Assembly (NCBI RefSeq): GCF_000003815.2
Contig: NC_049992.1
Coordinates: 13,985,874 to 14,049,873 of the forward strand
Direction: 5' to 3'
DNA from: Branchiostoma floridae
Taxonomy: Eukaryota > Chordata > Leptocardii > Amphioxiformes > Branchiostomatidae
Length of the DNA: 64,000 nucleotides
A program made the translations under genes and the position numbers. The first letter of the stretch is position 1, and every line of letters starts with the position of its first letter. Under the pieces are notes generated by a model, which did no database searches, was not told where the DNA came from, and saw nothing but the letters and a program-made list of their open reading frames with translations. Positions 36,660 to 50,600 of this stretch are shown piece by piece.

Positions 36660-37195
36660 CAGCTTCATCGACAATAAACTAAACATACAAGTTTGTCCAA
36701 ACTCGTTTCAATTGTACTAATATGTCTACGCATCGTACTTCCAGTGACAAATTTAACAGACATCAATGCGTAATGACGTCAGGGTACCATAAAGTTGACA
36801 TATGCGCTCAGAAGGAGGTCAGGCGGGATTTCCTCCGTTTTGACCTATGATTCTAAAAAGCCATAGACAGTAAACTAAACATACAACTTCGACCAAACTC
36901 TTTTCAATTACACCGGGGTGTCGACGCTACATACTCAAAGTGACAAATTTAACAGACATCAATGCGTAATGACGTCATGGTACCATAAAGTTGACATATT
37001 CGCTCGGAAGGAAGTCAGGGCGGGTTTTCCACTTTTTGACCTAATTTAAAAAGTCATAGACAATAAACTAAACATACAACTTCGACCAAACTCTTTTTCA
37101 TTACACCGGTGTGTCTACGCTGCGTACCCAAAGTGACAAATTTAACAGACATCAATGCGTAATGACGTCAGGGTACCATAAAGTTGACATATGCG
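36660..37195 (+). repeat. Small cluster of the ~194-bp CRE satellite (three monomers)
   Basis: Three monomers (GTGACAAATTTAACAGACAT near 36745, 36940 and 37133) match the large array at 56-64 kb and include TGACGTCA in each. It lies about 20 kb from the main array, so the family is dispersed and not confined to one locus. Confidence 0.9.
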
Positions 37196-37638
37196 TTATG
37201 TGTATTTACGAATCAGACTCTTCTAACGTATAGCTACGTTAGTTATGTGAGAAACAGTGTATGGAGGTATGGCAATTATTGCGCTGGTCTGACTTAAACA
37301 TGAGAAAAATAAAAGATACCAATCATTCAAATGGATGCCTCATTTCCTTATTTGCATAATTGATGATAAAATAGTATGGTACCAAAAGGATTAATGAACT
37401 TCACTTGCCACAAAAGCCTTCTTTGCATTTCAAACTTTGGACTACTTATGTTATTTAGTATAGAATATGGAAATGTAACCCAATTGCAAAATCGTTAAAA
37501 AAACTTGACTTGTTCAAAACTTCTGAACACAGTAGCCTCGAAACCAAACTTCTCCCCCCGGCTCCAACAAAGGGAACAAAGACTGTACCATTGTACGTAT
37601 AGGGGGGGGGGGGGGCAGCTTTGTCTTTGTATTAATTA

Positions 37639-37815
37639 AAGATGGCGGCGAGTATGCGGCGAGTATGATGAATCCCTTGGATGAACGAACGGAATGAACT
37701 GTATTCTCTAACTTTTCAGCTTTGCGAGATCATATTTTACGCCATGATTTGCCATGTGACTTCTCAACGTCTCAGTTTCGTCGCGTACTAATTACAACAG
37801 CATGAATCTTCCACG
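37639..37815 (+). promoter_or_regulatory. Possible promoter and short first exon
   Basis: AAAGATGGCGGCGAG is a strong YY1-type start element. 170 bases on, ATGAATCTTCCACG runs into a good donor GTGAGT (37816). No downstream exon on this strand could be identified, so a gene is not called; it may be a non-coding transcript. Confidence 0.25.
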
Positions 37816-38439
37816 GTGAGTGATCCTGTATGAGTGTAACGTTTAGATATAACATTTACCGTAAGTTACTCGAGTTCCGGATCTTTTTGTAGACAACGGG
37901 TGATATTGAAGCGTGACATAAAATTAAAGTCTGAGGCTTTAGCCTATTGACAGGATCGACCTGTCAACAGTGGGAAAAATTCCGAAAATAGTTTCATCAG
38001 GTTGGTAGAAAGGAGAAATTCTGTGTACACAACCAGTGGGTCAACCGTCTTGACTTGCAATTCACTGTATCTATGCATGCTACTTCATATATGATGAACT
38101 ACCCACTAGTCTTAACGTTACATCAAAGGATGAGCCTGATGTGCCTGACAAAAGTTTGGTCACAAAACCTATCTGAGGGGAGACGTTAAAAACTCGTCTT
38201 GTTTGATGTCTTGTGACCAATTGGTCCCTTATTAAGTTATTTATGTTACAAATATTTTCATGATGAAAAAAATATCTTATTCTACAAGAGGACATAACAT
38301 TACATGAGTAAGGGTCTAACTCTGCATTGGGTTAGCGAGATTTACAAACATGATTTTTTTGTAATTCAACTCAAGTGAAATTCTGTAAAATTGTAAATTC
38401 ATTCATAACTACTTCACAAATGGGCTTGATTACTTTAAT

Positions 38440-39160
38440 ACCCGATCTCAATCATGAGTTTTTAACAAATGAGCTTAATACTGTAAAGACACCCCATAGG
38501 TATCCGAGAGAATGCCATCACGAGAGGCTCTGGGCTGTCTCCTAACTGTGTGAAACAAATTTCCAGCCAAATATTTCAATTTTTCAACTTCTTTTAATGT
38601 TTCTACCACTAGAGCACCCATTTTGTGAATCTCAATTATCAGTTCTTAACAGATGAGATTAATTACTCTAAAGAGACCCCATGGGTATCAGAGAGACTGT
38701 CACAAGAGGCTAAGGAAAAAAACAATAACAAATTTTCCATCAACTTTTTTATACTTTATATCACAAGAGCACCCATTCTCTGACTCTCAACCATCAGTTC
38801 TTACCAAAGGAGCTTAATTACTCAAAAGAGACCCCATAACGGCATAACTTTCAGAGAGACTACCGACACCATAGGCCAAAACTTCATGTGTATAAGCTTT
38901 CTCATGTGTATAAGTGGGAAAAACAAATTTTCAATCAATTTTTTCAAATGTTTTCTATCACTAGAGCACCCATTCTGTGCTTCTCAATCATTGTCTTTTT
39001 TAAACAAATGGGCCTAATTAGTCAAAAGAGACCCCTTTTCAGAGAGACTGTCATGAGAAGCCATAGGCTTTCTCCTAACTGAGAAAAACTATTTTTTAAA
39101 ATCAATTTAAAAAAAATGTTTTTGATAACTAAAACACCCATACTGTGACTCATATGCAAA
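38440..39160 (+). repeat. Degenerate tandem repeat, ~155-200 bp unit, four copies
   Basis: GAGCACCCATT.TGTG..TCTCAAT recurs near 38611, 38767, 38965 and 39130, with AAGAGACCCCAT, TCAGAGAGACTGTCA and GAGGC in between. The copies have diverged and contain indels. A separate ~26-bp motif (GCAAAATGACACA then TCTGGATACGTGT) occurs at 39156 and 39366. Confidence 0.7.
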
Positions 39161-40697
39161 ATGACACACTCTGGATACGTGTCCCAAGTGGGCAAAAGTA
39201 TCTTTATTGATTTTACCAGATAAAATTCCATACAAGATACAAGATACTAGACATTAATGATACTTCAAGGTTCATATGTCACATCTGTGAATGTATATTG
39301 AGCATTTTCGTATTCGAGCAGCAGACGATTTGTGGTCGTGAATGACAGTGGTCGTCAGGTCATTGGCAAAATGACACATTCTGGATACGTGTTTGCCCTA
39401 TCTAATATCGAGTCCAATCCGGACACATACAAAACGCAGAGTGTCTTAGTGGCATTTCAATAGAACCCTCTAATGTAAATCCGACTTCCAGAGATCAAGT
39501 TTGAAGCTTTGTCTCTCTTTATCTTTATCTTATTAGCTTTTATTGTTTGCTTTTCAAATGTTCATGGTGGCAATTTGTATCTATCATTAGAGTAACATGG
39601 TGCTAAGGTATGATACAATGTACAAACATTGCAGACTGATTTCAGCAATGGCTAACAACAGTAATAGAGTGTGCTAGTACCCCATCCTTTTCCCCCTATT
39701 TCATCTGATACTAAATCATTCAATACAAGTAGTACCATGTTCACAAAGCGTTTCATTTGCTTTTCTTTATTGCAAAACATGTTATATTCCAACGCCAAAT
39801 GTATTGATTTCGTACGTTACTTCCATTTTTTATTTGTTGAAATGAACAAGTCAATAAAGTTCAAGTAAATAAAGTTTGTCACACCCGATCTTGACACAGT
39901 ATTGTGCACAGCCATTTTTTAAAAGAAAAGCAGGACATTCTAGTGAAAAATTAAATGGTCTGTGATCATTTTGTGATCAGAGATCTATGGAGATATAAAC
40001 AGAGAAATCTGAATGAAAAGGGTGGACCTGATCCAAGCAATCTAGCCATGATGATGATGATATGCTTATATTCATACTCTAGTAATATCATCAACAGCCA
40101 ATGTGTCATTTGTATGGACATGGCAGAAAATGGATTTATTGAGTGCTCAACAATCAGTAACTTAAACTCATTGATTTGCCACCTCAATGGTAAACCTTTT
40201 CATGACAATACCTTTTAATGATACCTGATAATTTTGAGCCATTATGATGCAGAGACACTTTAAGGCAACCTAAGCAATATTAGCCTAAGTCAAGGTTGTA
40301 AATCTGTAATTATCAAAGTCTATTTCTGGGGGGCACTTTTCTACACAATAATTTAATTAAATGAAGCAACTCTATTTCATTCCATACTAACAGCCAAGTA
40401 GCCAATATTCGATGTCACAGTGGCACGAGGATGCTATGGATTTTGATTTTAATTTGTTGTTATAATATTTTGGGAATCATAGCGTGGGTCATCCATGTGC
40501 CATTTTAACAGCTCAAGGTATGAAATAATGATGTGATTGTAGGAATAAAGTATAAGTAAATATCACTTACATACAGCCTCATCCCAAATATTTCTACTTT
40601 TAACACTCTAATATTGCTTAGGTTGCCTTTAAGATTCCAAGGAGTCCAAGGAGTTAAACTTCTACTTCTACAACAAACAAAAACAAACAAACAAAGT
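39161..40697. other. Intergenic AT-rich sequence, 3' side of the fusion gene
   Basis: No exon is recognised. It should contain the 3' UTR of the minus-strand fusion gene. Minus-strand poly(A)-like signals are ATTAAA near 40,350 and 40,449 and AATAAA at 40134-40139; I cannot choose among them. Confidence 0.35.
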
Positions 40698-43600
40698 CTA
40701 TAAGTCCTCCCGGAAACCAGCTTTCCATACAAGGTGCCTGGCTTCCTTCAGGGTGGCTACACCTTTCCTCTTTTGGTAGATGGCAGCCATTGCCTCTGGG
40801 AGGAGCACCATGACTTTATACTCACTCTTCTGTAGTAACAAATAAAGTACTTGTTAAATACAATGCTAGATATACATGCATGTTACATTGATACTTGTAT
40901 GAGTTGTATGACTTAAACTTTGTGTTGAAATACAACAAAAACACTACTGACGGTGGACTTAGAACAGTACATTCACAATGACTAAAGATTTTGTCTTGAT
41001 GATTAAAGTCTTCCTTACAAGTGACACAACAGGTTTCAAATCATAATCAAAGACAAGTAAGAAGTAGTCACGAAGGATTGAAGAAGCAGTCACAAGGTAT
41101 CAGTAACAAATGTACATGTAATTATGTTGTTGTCCAGCTTTCCAAATCAATCATTGGATTATAACAGCCTCATAGGTCTTAAACTGAATATCAGAGCCTA
41201 TCATGGCACCTTGTACACATGTAGGTACTTTTAGTGTTATCAAGGTGTATTTACAAAGAAGTCTTACCTGCGAGTCTGATAAGTTCTTGATAGGAATTTC
41301 CTTGTCTTTGATGAGACACTGCTGAATGACAGTGACCTGGTCTTCATCAAATGCCCCTGTGTGATGCATGTACTTGAGATTCCCTACAGTGAAGGATCAG
41401 GGTGTTAGTGTAATCTTCTATATGGTATGGCTAATGTACAAACAACTGAATTAAGAATGCCTTCTTTTAAGCTTTGTGCATCAGTGTGATAGCATGCAGG
41501 TAAGGATTGCAGGCATCAGTTCTATTTGCAAAATTTGCATACAATATCATTTTTAGTATTGCATACAATGACTTACGTCTGGTGGACAGGCCGGCCTCAT
41601 CTCGCCCGTAAAAGACACAGTGTCTTTCATTTTCTGGAAACTAACATAAGAAATGATTTCAGTACTGTAGTAGCCAATTATCTTAATCGCTTTTATTTAA
41701 TGAAAAAGGTAACTACTTTTACACAGGCTAAGCACTGTCAGTAAATACACTGTTTGACCTGAAGTAGACTTTTACCTGTCCTCCTGCCAGTTTCTCCAGG
41801 TACGGTTTCACTGCTGTGAAGTACCTTTTTAGCTCCAGCTCGGTGCATGGCCCAAACCTTGAAACACAAATAGACAGGGGGAGTAAGTTTTTGTCAAAGA
41901 TAAACAGAGGAAATTTAAGACTTGAATCATCTTGAAGGGTCCCTTTTTAGCCAATCAAATTGCATCTAGTGCATCCATCTCTTGAGTAATCAAAGTAAAT
42001 ATGTTTCCTTGCAAATGCTTTCCTATAGTTTATTTACATGATGACAATTGTTAAGCACAGCATGAAATAATAGTATTCTAAAGGTGTAAACAGGAAAACA
42101 ATGTCATGCTGGGTAAGATTGTAAGTTAATAAAGATAACAAAAATGAACCGAAATCAACTGTTAGTAATACTGATAGTATCCATTATGTAAAAGGCTCAG
42201 CCGAGTTTTCTTACAATAGATCAGGCGTAAAACTTTTCCTAGCTTCGATTCTACGCTGTAGCTCTGTAGTCTCAGCTGTAGTGGTGGCATCTGCAGTGGG
42301 CACATCTGTAGTGGTGGCATCTGCAGTGGTCAAATCTGTAGTGGTGGCATCTGCAGTGGGCACATCTGTAGTGGTGGCATCTGCAGTGGGCACATCTGTA
42401 GTGGTGGCATCTGCAGTGGTCAAATCTGTAGTGGTGGCATCTGCAGTGGGCACATCTGTAGTGGTGGCATCTGCAGTGGGCACGTCTGTAGAGGTGGCAT
42501 CTGCAGTGGGCACGTCTGTAGAGGTGGCATCTGCAGTGGGCACGTCTGTAGAGGTGGCATCTGCAGTGGGCACGTCTGTAGAGGTGGCATCTGCAGTGGG
42601 CACGTCTGTAGAGGTGGCATCTGCAGTGGGCACATCTGTAGAGGTGGCATCTGCAGTGGGCACGTCTGTAGAGGTGGCATCTGCAGTGGGCACATCTGTA
42701 GAGGTAGCATCTGCAGTGGGCACGTCTGTAGTGGTGGCATCTGCAGTGGGCACATCTGTAGAGGTAGCATCTGCAGTGGGCACGTCTGTAGTGGTGGCAT
42801 CTGCAGTGGGCACGTCTGTAGAGGTGGCATCTGCAGTGGGCACGTCTGTAGAGGTGGCATCTGCAGTGGGCACATCTGTAGTGGTGGCATCTACAGTCAC
42901 TGTCACAGTGGTAACAGCAGTTCAAAAATTTAGAGTAACATCAAAATAAATCAACCTGTACTCGTCATGATTTTCCTAATGGAAGGACAATATAGTGACT
43001 ATATACAGTCAACTTACTTACTTACTTACTTATAATTAGTTGGAGCTCCTGCTCTAACCAATCCAGAGATCTTCCTCCAATGCACTTGGTCCTCCATGGC
43101 CCTTTGTAGCTCTTTGGTATCATGCAGACTTTTGTCACTACGTAGATTGTCTAATTAGGTAACCCTGGGTCTTCCCCTACCTCTTTTTCCTTTAGTAGTA
43201 GGCTCCCAAAGTAGGTGTGCAGGGATTTCAGGGTGTCTAACACAATGCCCAGCCAGTTTCAATCTGCACTGTTGTATTTTCAACCCTGTATTATTTTAGC
43301 GGCCACCTTTGCATGGCGATCACCTGGCCATTTCGGTCACTTCCTGTCATTCCCTTGGATTTTTCCCATTGAACTCAGCATTTAAAAACAGTCTATAGTG
43401 GCCACCTGTCCAATGCAGCCACACGATAAGAAAAAAAATTCTGGTCCCAAAGATACAGAAACACTGCCTATTGTGACCAAACAGCAGCTGTATGTCACCC
43501 TACGCCGAATGTTAAATCGTATTTTGCTAGGATTTGGCATTCTCGACAGGATCATTTGGCGATAGTGGAAGGTGCGCATGTCTTGAACTTTAGAGTGCAA

Positions 43601-44684
43601 GTCTTTGTCGGCTTGTTTACCAACATCGTGCATGGCAATATTGATAATTTTTGGTAGATTTAAATTTGGTTAGGTCAGTTGAATTATGAGGCGATCGAGA
43701 CAATGATAAACTCAGCACAAAATGTTTCACATATCAACTTTTGATCATATTTCTGATGTTTCTGCATCAATTTGAATATATTATATATCAATTGAAAGCT
43801 TGTATGATTCCCTTTCTATGGTATCAAACACATTATGATTGTTAACTCATGAAATGAGCCCGGGCCTGCTTACATGAGTGGGACACAAAAAAAGGGGGAA
43901 AAAAGGGAATCACACAAGCTTTCAATTGATATATGATACATTGAAATTGATGCAGAAACATAAGAAATATGATCAACCAAAGTTGATTTGCGAAACTTTT
44001 TGTGTCGAGTATAGTTAGTTAGAAAGATTAGTGGGTATACTTAAAATGAAATCATGTGTAACTTATTGCTTGTGGTCAATTCATCAGCATTTTCTCTATG
44101 GTGGCCACCTGCATGTCTATATAGTGACCACATTTCTCCAGTCCCTTGGGTGGCAGCTATAGACAGGTTTGACTGTATATATATATCGTATATTTGTGGT
44201 ATAAAAGAATATGATTTTTTTTTTCAGTCCCACTTTGTTTCTCCATAGTGACTGTTGATTAAAAGTAACTTACTCTTGGTGACAATCCTTGGCTGCAGTT
44301 GGATGTAGTACTTAACCATTCCATCTGGCATGGTAGCTCTGGTCACCTTCTGTCTTGGTAGCAGCTTTTCCAGGCCAGTTGATTGTATGATCTTTCTCTT
44401 TCTGGACTGTATTCCTTGAGACTTGTTGATCTGGCCCTTGTGTGATGTATTTGGTACCAGGTGGGTAACAGAAACTCCACCTTCCTAAACAAAGGTATTT
44501 ATCATTAAAACAATTATCAGTTAGTAGTTGGCCTCAGTTTGAAAAAAAATGTTAAAAGTGCTTTTGACAAAAGGTGTTTAAAGTTTGTGTACCTGAAACC
44601 TGGATTGAGTGCTGCAATTGTCTTCTGTCAGTTTGGGTGCAGGCCTAGGATGGCTGTGATGTGTCTGATGCTGAAGAGTGCCTA
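40698..44684 (-). CDS. Fusion gene exons 14-20: linker, Thr/Asp repeats and C-terminal domain
   Basis: Exons 14-15 give a basic linker (SRKRKIIQSTGLEKLLPRQK, a possible nuclear-localisation signal). Exon 16 holds 20 decapeptide repeats. Exons 17-20 form a compact, non-repetitive domain: FGPCTELELKRYFTAVKPYL, EKLAGGQ, FPENERHCVFYGRDEAGLST, MHHTGAFDEDQVTVIQ, LPEAMAAIYQKRKGVATLKE, end REDL. I do not recognise this last domain. Exon 18 is set to 41640 (acceptor CTTATGTTAG) because the nearer AG at 41636 breaks the phase. Confidence 0.75.
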
Positions 44685-47600
44685 CTGTAATGAAAAAAAG
44701 CAACATCTTCTTTGAGACTGGTTTATTGATTGAAAACTACTGGCAGCCAAAATGCTGAATTGTGAGATTCACAGTTACAAAGTCACAACCTACAGGTGAA
44801 ATACATCAATCAACTTATGTACATTCAATCAACTTATGTACATAGTCGCCAATTTACAACATAATAGAATACAATAATCATTACACATTGGCGCTAAATA
44901 AAAGTTATTTAGTGCTGTTCAAGAGCTTGACAATGTAGGTATTAAATGGGCAAATTTACCGCAAACTTAAAACAACCGCGAACAGTCCTTTTTCTGCTTC
45001 CGCGAAATTAAATCCCTGCGAAATCAAATGCTTTTAATTGTTCAAGAATAGTGACTGGCCTTTTTTGGTCGTTCTAGGTCATTTGTGTTGTATGATAATT
45101 CACACAACCAGTAGTTACCATTACTTTATCTAAATTAAGATTTAGAAATTGAATCATAATTTAACTTTCCAAAATTCCCATTGCAGGAGTAATAGTAAGA
45201 TCTCAAAGCAACTAAGCTAACATAGATGCAATTTGAACAGGTTCTAGGAGTCCTTGTATAAAGATAAGCCAAACAAAGGAAGGAGTCTGGCTAAAGCTAA
45301 TATAAACTTGTTAGCATATGTGGGGAACATCTGGTATTGTTTCATTTCTGATTGTGAAATTGTGCATGCTGTTGTAACCTAGTGGTTATTGAGGTTGCCT
45401 ATAACTTGGCCAGATTGTGACATAATTTAACATGTAACAATATTTTTTATTACATATCACTTACCACATTTCTTGTAGAAGAAAACATAAGAGTGATCAG
45501 CAGCTGCCATTTCATTCATGATGTTGCATTGATGGACTTTCTCATCATTACAAAGGAACCATTGTTCATTCCGAAGAGTGTAGGCAGTGTAGTGGCCAGA
45601 GTTGAAATCTCCAAAGTGGCACTGTCGATGGGAAACAGGAAAGCAATGACACAGTGTTACTTTGACCAACATGAATGATAACAATATGAGATTTAGATTT
45701 ATGTGACCGACAACAGATAGTTTTTGGACTCCTGAAGCTAATTGAATATACATGTACTAGATGCCATGAAATACTTTTCATCTAAAACTTTTGAAGACGT
45801 ACATTTTTACTGGATTAAGACTCATCATAGGAAAGAAGCAAGATCTTTTCATTGTCATGACTTGATGTGACAAGTATGTGATGTTTCACCAGTATAGCCA
45901 CTAGTCTGTAGCGTTGCCTCTGAATCTCCAATTCTTCTTCTATCTGCACTCGTCGCCCGTCAATCTGTCGTCTGCCTATGGGTCTCGTGTTGGTAATGGC
46001 ATATCTTAACAAGACAACAGGTAGGAGAAGTCCGTGTGAAGTTATTTCTCGACATATGTCGCCCTCATGGCTCTCCACCATGCTGAAAAGACATAATTGT
46101 ATACTTTCTATTAGACAAGTGTCCTGTCTTTTGCCTGACATCAAACAGTGTATTGATATATGTCTAGTCTCTAGACCACATTCATCATGAAAGAATTTAT
46201 ACGGATGCACCCGCATGTGCTTATATCTGACCATGTTCTTATTTCAAACGGCTAGCCTTTTGCCTCCAGGATTCACCCGAGCAATCTGTTTCTGAATCAG
46301 ATTCGAATTACTTGTTTCACATGTAATGTATACTGCTAGTGGCACTCAAGGTCCGAGGTCAAAGTCAGATCAAAGTCATTTTTTGCTGTATCCCCCATAT
46401 GGCTATCAGTGCAACATTTTTTTCAGTGGCCCTGTGAGATGTGGCCACAGCGATGACAGGATTTTATGATCATGATAGTGACCGCTACTGTATATTCCAA
46501 TTCCCCGCCCTATGCCGTGATCTTTGACCCACTGGTACCCAGATGTAAAATGGATTAACGCTTTTGGTGACAATTCGCAAAAGTCAATGCGGGAAAAAAA
46601 ATTGTTTCAAAACCACCTAGTGTGGTGGAACAGAAACATCCATATTGAAACCGTTTGGTGCGTGAATGGTGACAAATTTCATCTGTTTTGGCCTCCCAAT
46701 GAGGATGCATCTTGAAAGTTGAATGGGGCCTTAGAGGATGATACTTTCATTGAAAGCTCTCACGCTCTTTCTGCTTTTAACCTACTAATGTATGCGGCTT
46801 TAAAGAGTGATGAAGAATCATGAAGTAAAACAGCTTGTCAATTGTGAAAGTGGCTGCATTTCATTATTGACTCAAGTACAAAAAGTTATCAGATGATGGC
46901 ATGATTATATTGAAATTTACTTAGTAAACATCTAAATTAAAAGAGACATCCATGTATTGCTAAATTGCTGAAAATTGTTATGATATATTTGTGTACTCTG
47001 TCATATATATTTCTGCAGACTCCTCAAAAAGGTTTTGAAAAGGATAGTTGTAACATTGAAGAAAGGAGTCAATGCTAATTAGTAATTTAGAACAATAGAT
47101 ATTTGAAGTTGAAAGCTGTTGATTGTTTTTCTCTGAAGATGTTCATTTTGCCAGATGACAGAACAGTTGAAAAGACAAGCATGACTTAAAATTACTCACT
47201 GACAGTCATACGCTCACTATTCCAGGGTTTACCGCATCAGGTATGGGTTAATATAGATAATGCTTACACATTGATTTGGAGCCTTGATGGCACTGGGTAG
47301 GTTGAGGAAATGAAGACATTTCCTTGGACCATATGATATGACCTTCAAGTTGCTATTTTTAATAATAGTGTCAACATGATACTATACTATTGATTTAAAA
47401 GTTTGAAAGCTAGCAATACATACCAGTCCAGGTCCATCCAGTCACAATGTCCTGACACCATGTGTAAATGCAAGAGCTCACTTATAGCCAACTCATTGTC
47501 CTCACTGATGTTTGTTGGCACATGAATGTATGGCTTCTTCTCCTCTTTTTTGCTGACAATGGTGCAGTCATGGCATGTTGTCTCTACAGAAAATTCAGCT

Positions 47601-50600
47601 GTCCAAGGCCTGTATTAAATACATGTGCATATTGATAATTCATCCATTGATTATCTTCTAAATAGATGTCTTAAGGTTTTAGGATTGTCTAAATTGGCAT
47701 TTTGACCTTCTATTGTTTTCTCATTAATGAGTTAAGAAAGGATGGAGCCAATTAACAAATTTTGATAGATGGGCATAAAAGAATTTGGATGACCTCATCA
47801 GGTTTCATTGCCCCTAATATTATTTTTTTCTATGAGAAAATACATGGCTTTGGTACATGACGCGCAGCATAGAAGCTATGTTTTTCATGTTAATAATGGT
47901 GAAAGCTACAAACTCATGCTTGCGCCAATTGATATCTGTTAATGATCTGTAGTTTAATGATATAGAAAATAGTTGTTTTCATACAGCACATATCAGTAAA
48001 ACAACAATACAGATACATGCCCAATGGATAAAATTCTGTCGAGAAAAAAAGGTGGCAATTCTCTAGCTGCTCTTAGGCCACACCAATTTGATGTGTTGTT
48101 TGATAAATTATGCTTAATAGGAAAAACATGATGAAAACAAAGCCTGAAGGTAATATCAATGCTTTGGTGTGTGCTCAGTTTTATGATTTGATTACAGTCA
48201 TATCAAAATTTTTCTTCCTGCTTTGATGATGTCGTGTGATATACATTCACCTTAATGTGTCCGAGAAAATCATCATCATCATCATCGGGCGACTTACACA
48301 AGGCGGGGTTATACTGCCGCTTTCCTTTGTCTGAGAACAAATAAATTGGTGTGGCCTCAAGCATCATTTGCCAACCTGACATGCATATAGTGAAAGTTCA
48401 ACAATTACCCTGCAGCTGGCATCTTATTCATCAAAAGCTCAAAGAACTCAGCTGCGTCCTGCTGAGTTGGACAGCGTAGCTGGCTAAACTGGCTTCTGAC
48501 TTGAGCAATCAGCTCTGTCGTATCTACCACTTCAGACCGAACAAGCTGACTATGGGATCTGATGAAATTTCCCAGCCACTGTAAGAAGCTGTCATTTGGG
48601 AAGTTCTGGGCACACATGTACTCCCCAATCCCACTTGCGATAAGGCACTGGATGGTTGCATTCACATAGCACCGCACCTTCGTCGGATTTGAAAAACCCT
48701 AAGCAGAGATAGAAGGCATAATTATGTAGCTAGCAATCACATCTTGCTAAAAGGCCTATGCAATGATGATGCACTGTTTAGGTGCTGTTAATGTTGGCAT
48801 TGACCTTTTTGGTTGGAATCATGATTAATGAAGATTATGGCAAATACAGCTTTATTTTACATGATAATGAACATGTAGTCCTACACTGCATACTGTTGTG
48901 GCATCTCATTCTGCCCATCACTTCTAAGAATTACAATGAAAAAGCTGAATAGAACTTCATGAACCTTTGGTTGGAGGGAAGCAGTATGTTCCGCTTGGCG
49001 TTTGCAATTTCTGCTTGTTGAAGTCGGTGATTTCTGTGAAACCATGAACAAGAAGATTAACTTATCTAACAACTATAACTCTAATGTACTTCGATCTATT
49101 GCTAAGATAGATCAAGTGATATATAGCTACTAAGCTTTTCCATGAGTACTTTTCTGTGCTTAGTATTTAGCTACTGCAGCAATTCAGGAATACTTTTGCT
49201 TAGCAGGTTGCATACCACAAAAACAAAATTTAGCAAAAAGAAATTAAAACAAATTAAAACCTTTCCCATCAGTGGAGTCTTCCCTTTGAGTCCTTCCACT
49301 TGCCCAAGTCTTTGGTGGTGCACACTTTGTAATGACTCCTGCAATATGCATGTGCATTGTTACCAATCATTTGTTTTTGATGACTTGCAATGGCACTTAA
49401 AGTAATCCATCGTGCAGTTAAGTTTGCCCAGGTCACAAATAACTTATTTTTGCACTACGTAATGCAAAGTCAATTCAAAGAGATACAGGTAAAGGATGGA
49501 AAGAACCATATGATAAGATGGAATGAACCATATTGAATTAGATACATGTAGGTGCCATATGCCAATAACAATATGAAACTTTAGGACAGAAAAGTATGTA
49601 GGACAATAACCGTTGTGATGATTCCTTTACATGCATTTATATTTGGTAATGGCAATGGTATTCTAGACTGGAATATATTGAATTAGGTTCAAGCAAAAAA
49701 AAATGTATACCTTGGGATCAGTGTCCAGCTCTGTCCAGGACATGGAATCCTTTCTTGCTGTGGAAAGCATGAAAAAAGATACATAAAATAAGTTATCATG
49801 TAGACAATTATATTGTACCACTAGACATTAAAAAGTTAATTCTCAATCAAAAAGAAATACCGGGTATTGGTTTTGAAAAGCACACCAAAACATCATTGTG
49901 TGACTGTGACCAATGCCTGCTTGAATGAATTTAGCACTAACATTCTAACATCTTAGAGTTTTCCAGCTGGACTGCACTGTTTCAGGATCCCATGCAATTA
50001 ACAGAAGTGTGAGGTAATCAGTTGTTCAATTAATTGGCTTCTTATGTATCGTGGAAATGCAGGAAATGTTGCCAAATAATCAAACAAAGAAAATTGTAAG
50101 CATAACAGAATGTATGGAGAATCCAAGATAGACATGCATGTATTTATACTTACCTTTTGTGGTTGCTGTGACTTTGCCATCCACACCTACATTCACAAGC
50201 AGTTTGGAGTACTTTTTTCCAATGGATGTTGCAAACTCCTTGTTGACAGCAGTATTTTGCAAATGCCAAGTAAGTCTCACCACGAATATATGGTTTTGAG
50301 GCTGCAGCTGGTCCAGAAAGTATCTACTTCTGCCTATTGAGCTAAATAATTGCTCCGCACTCTGTGTGTCAAGCCACCCTCTCATCTGTGGTACAAGAGA
50401 TGCTTGCCTCAGCAGCTCTCTTTCCTGTGAAGAATTGTTCTGGTGTAGCCAATCAAACAGGCAATACTTGTCGGTGCTCCCAGTGGCAGGATGTGCGCCT
50501 GTGGTTTCAGATGTAGTCACTGTGACAGTAGCTTTTCCAACCTCCAGGCAGGGTAACTCTTTCCTGAAGTTGCCGCTTGTCACTAGTTCAATGTTTTGTG

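Noticed and set aside
42281-42949. Long plus-strand frame of Val/Ala/Ser repeats opposite exon 16
   Set aside because: A 30-bp unit keeps several frames open. Only the minus-strand frame connects in phase to exons on both sides.
45815-46234. Full 139-codon open frame as the USP exon
   Set aside because: The true exon is 45890-46082. The donor at CTG|GTGAAA restores the USP spacing before the His box, and the extra ends are intronic.
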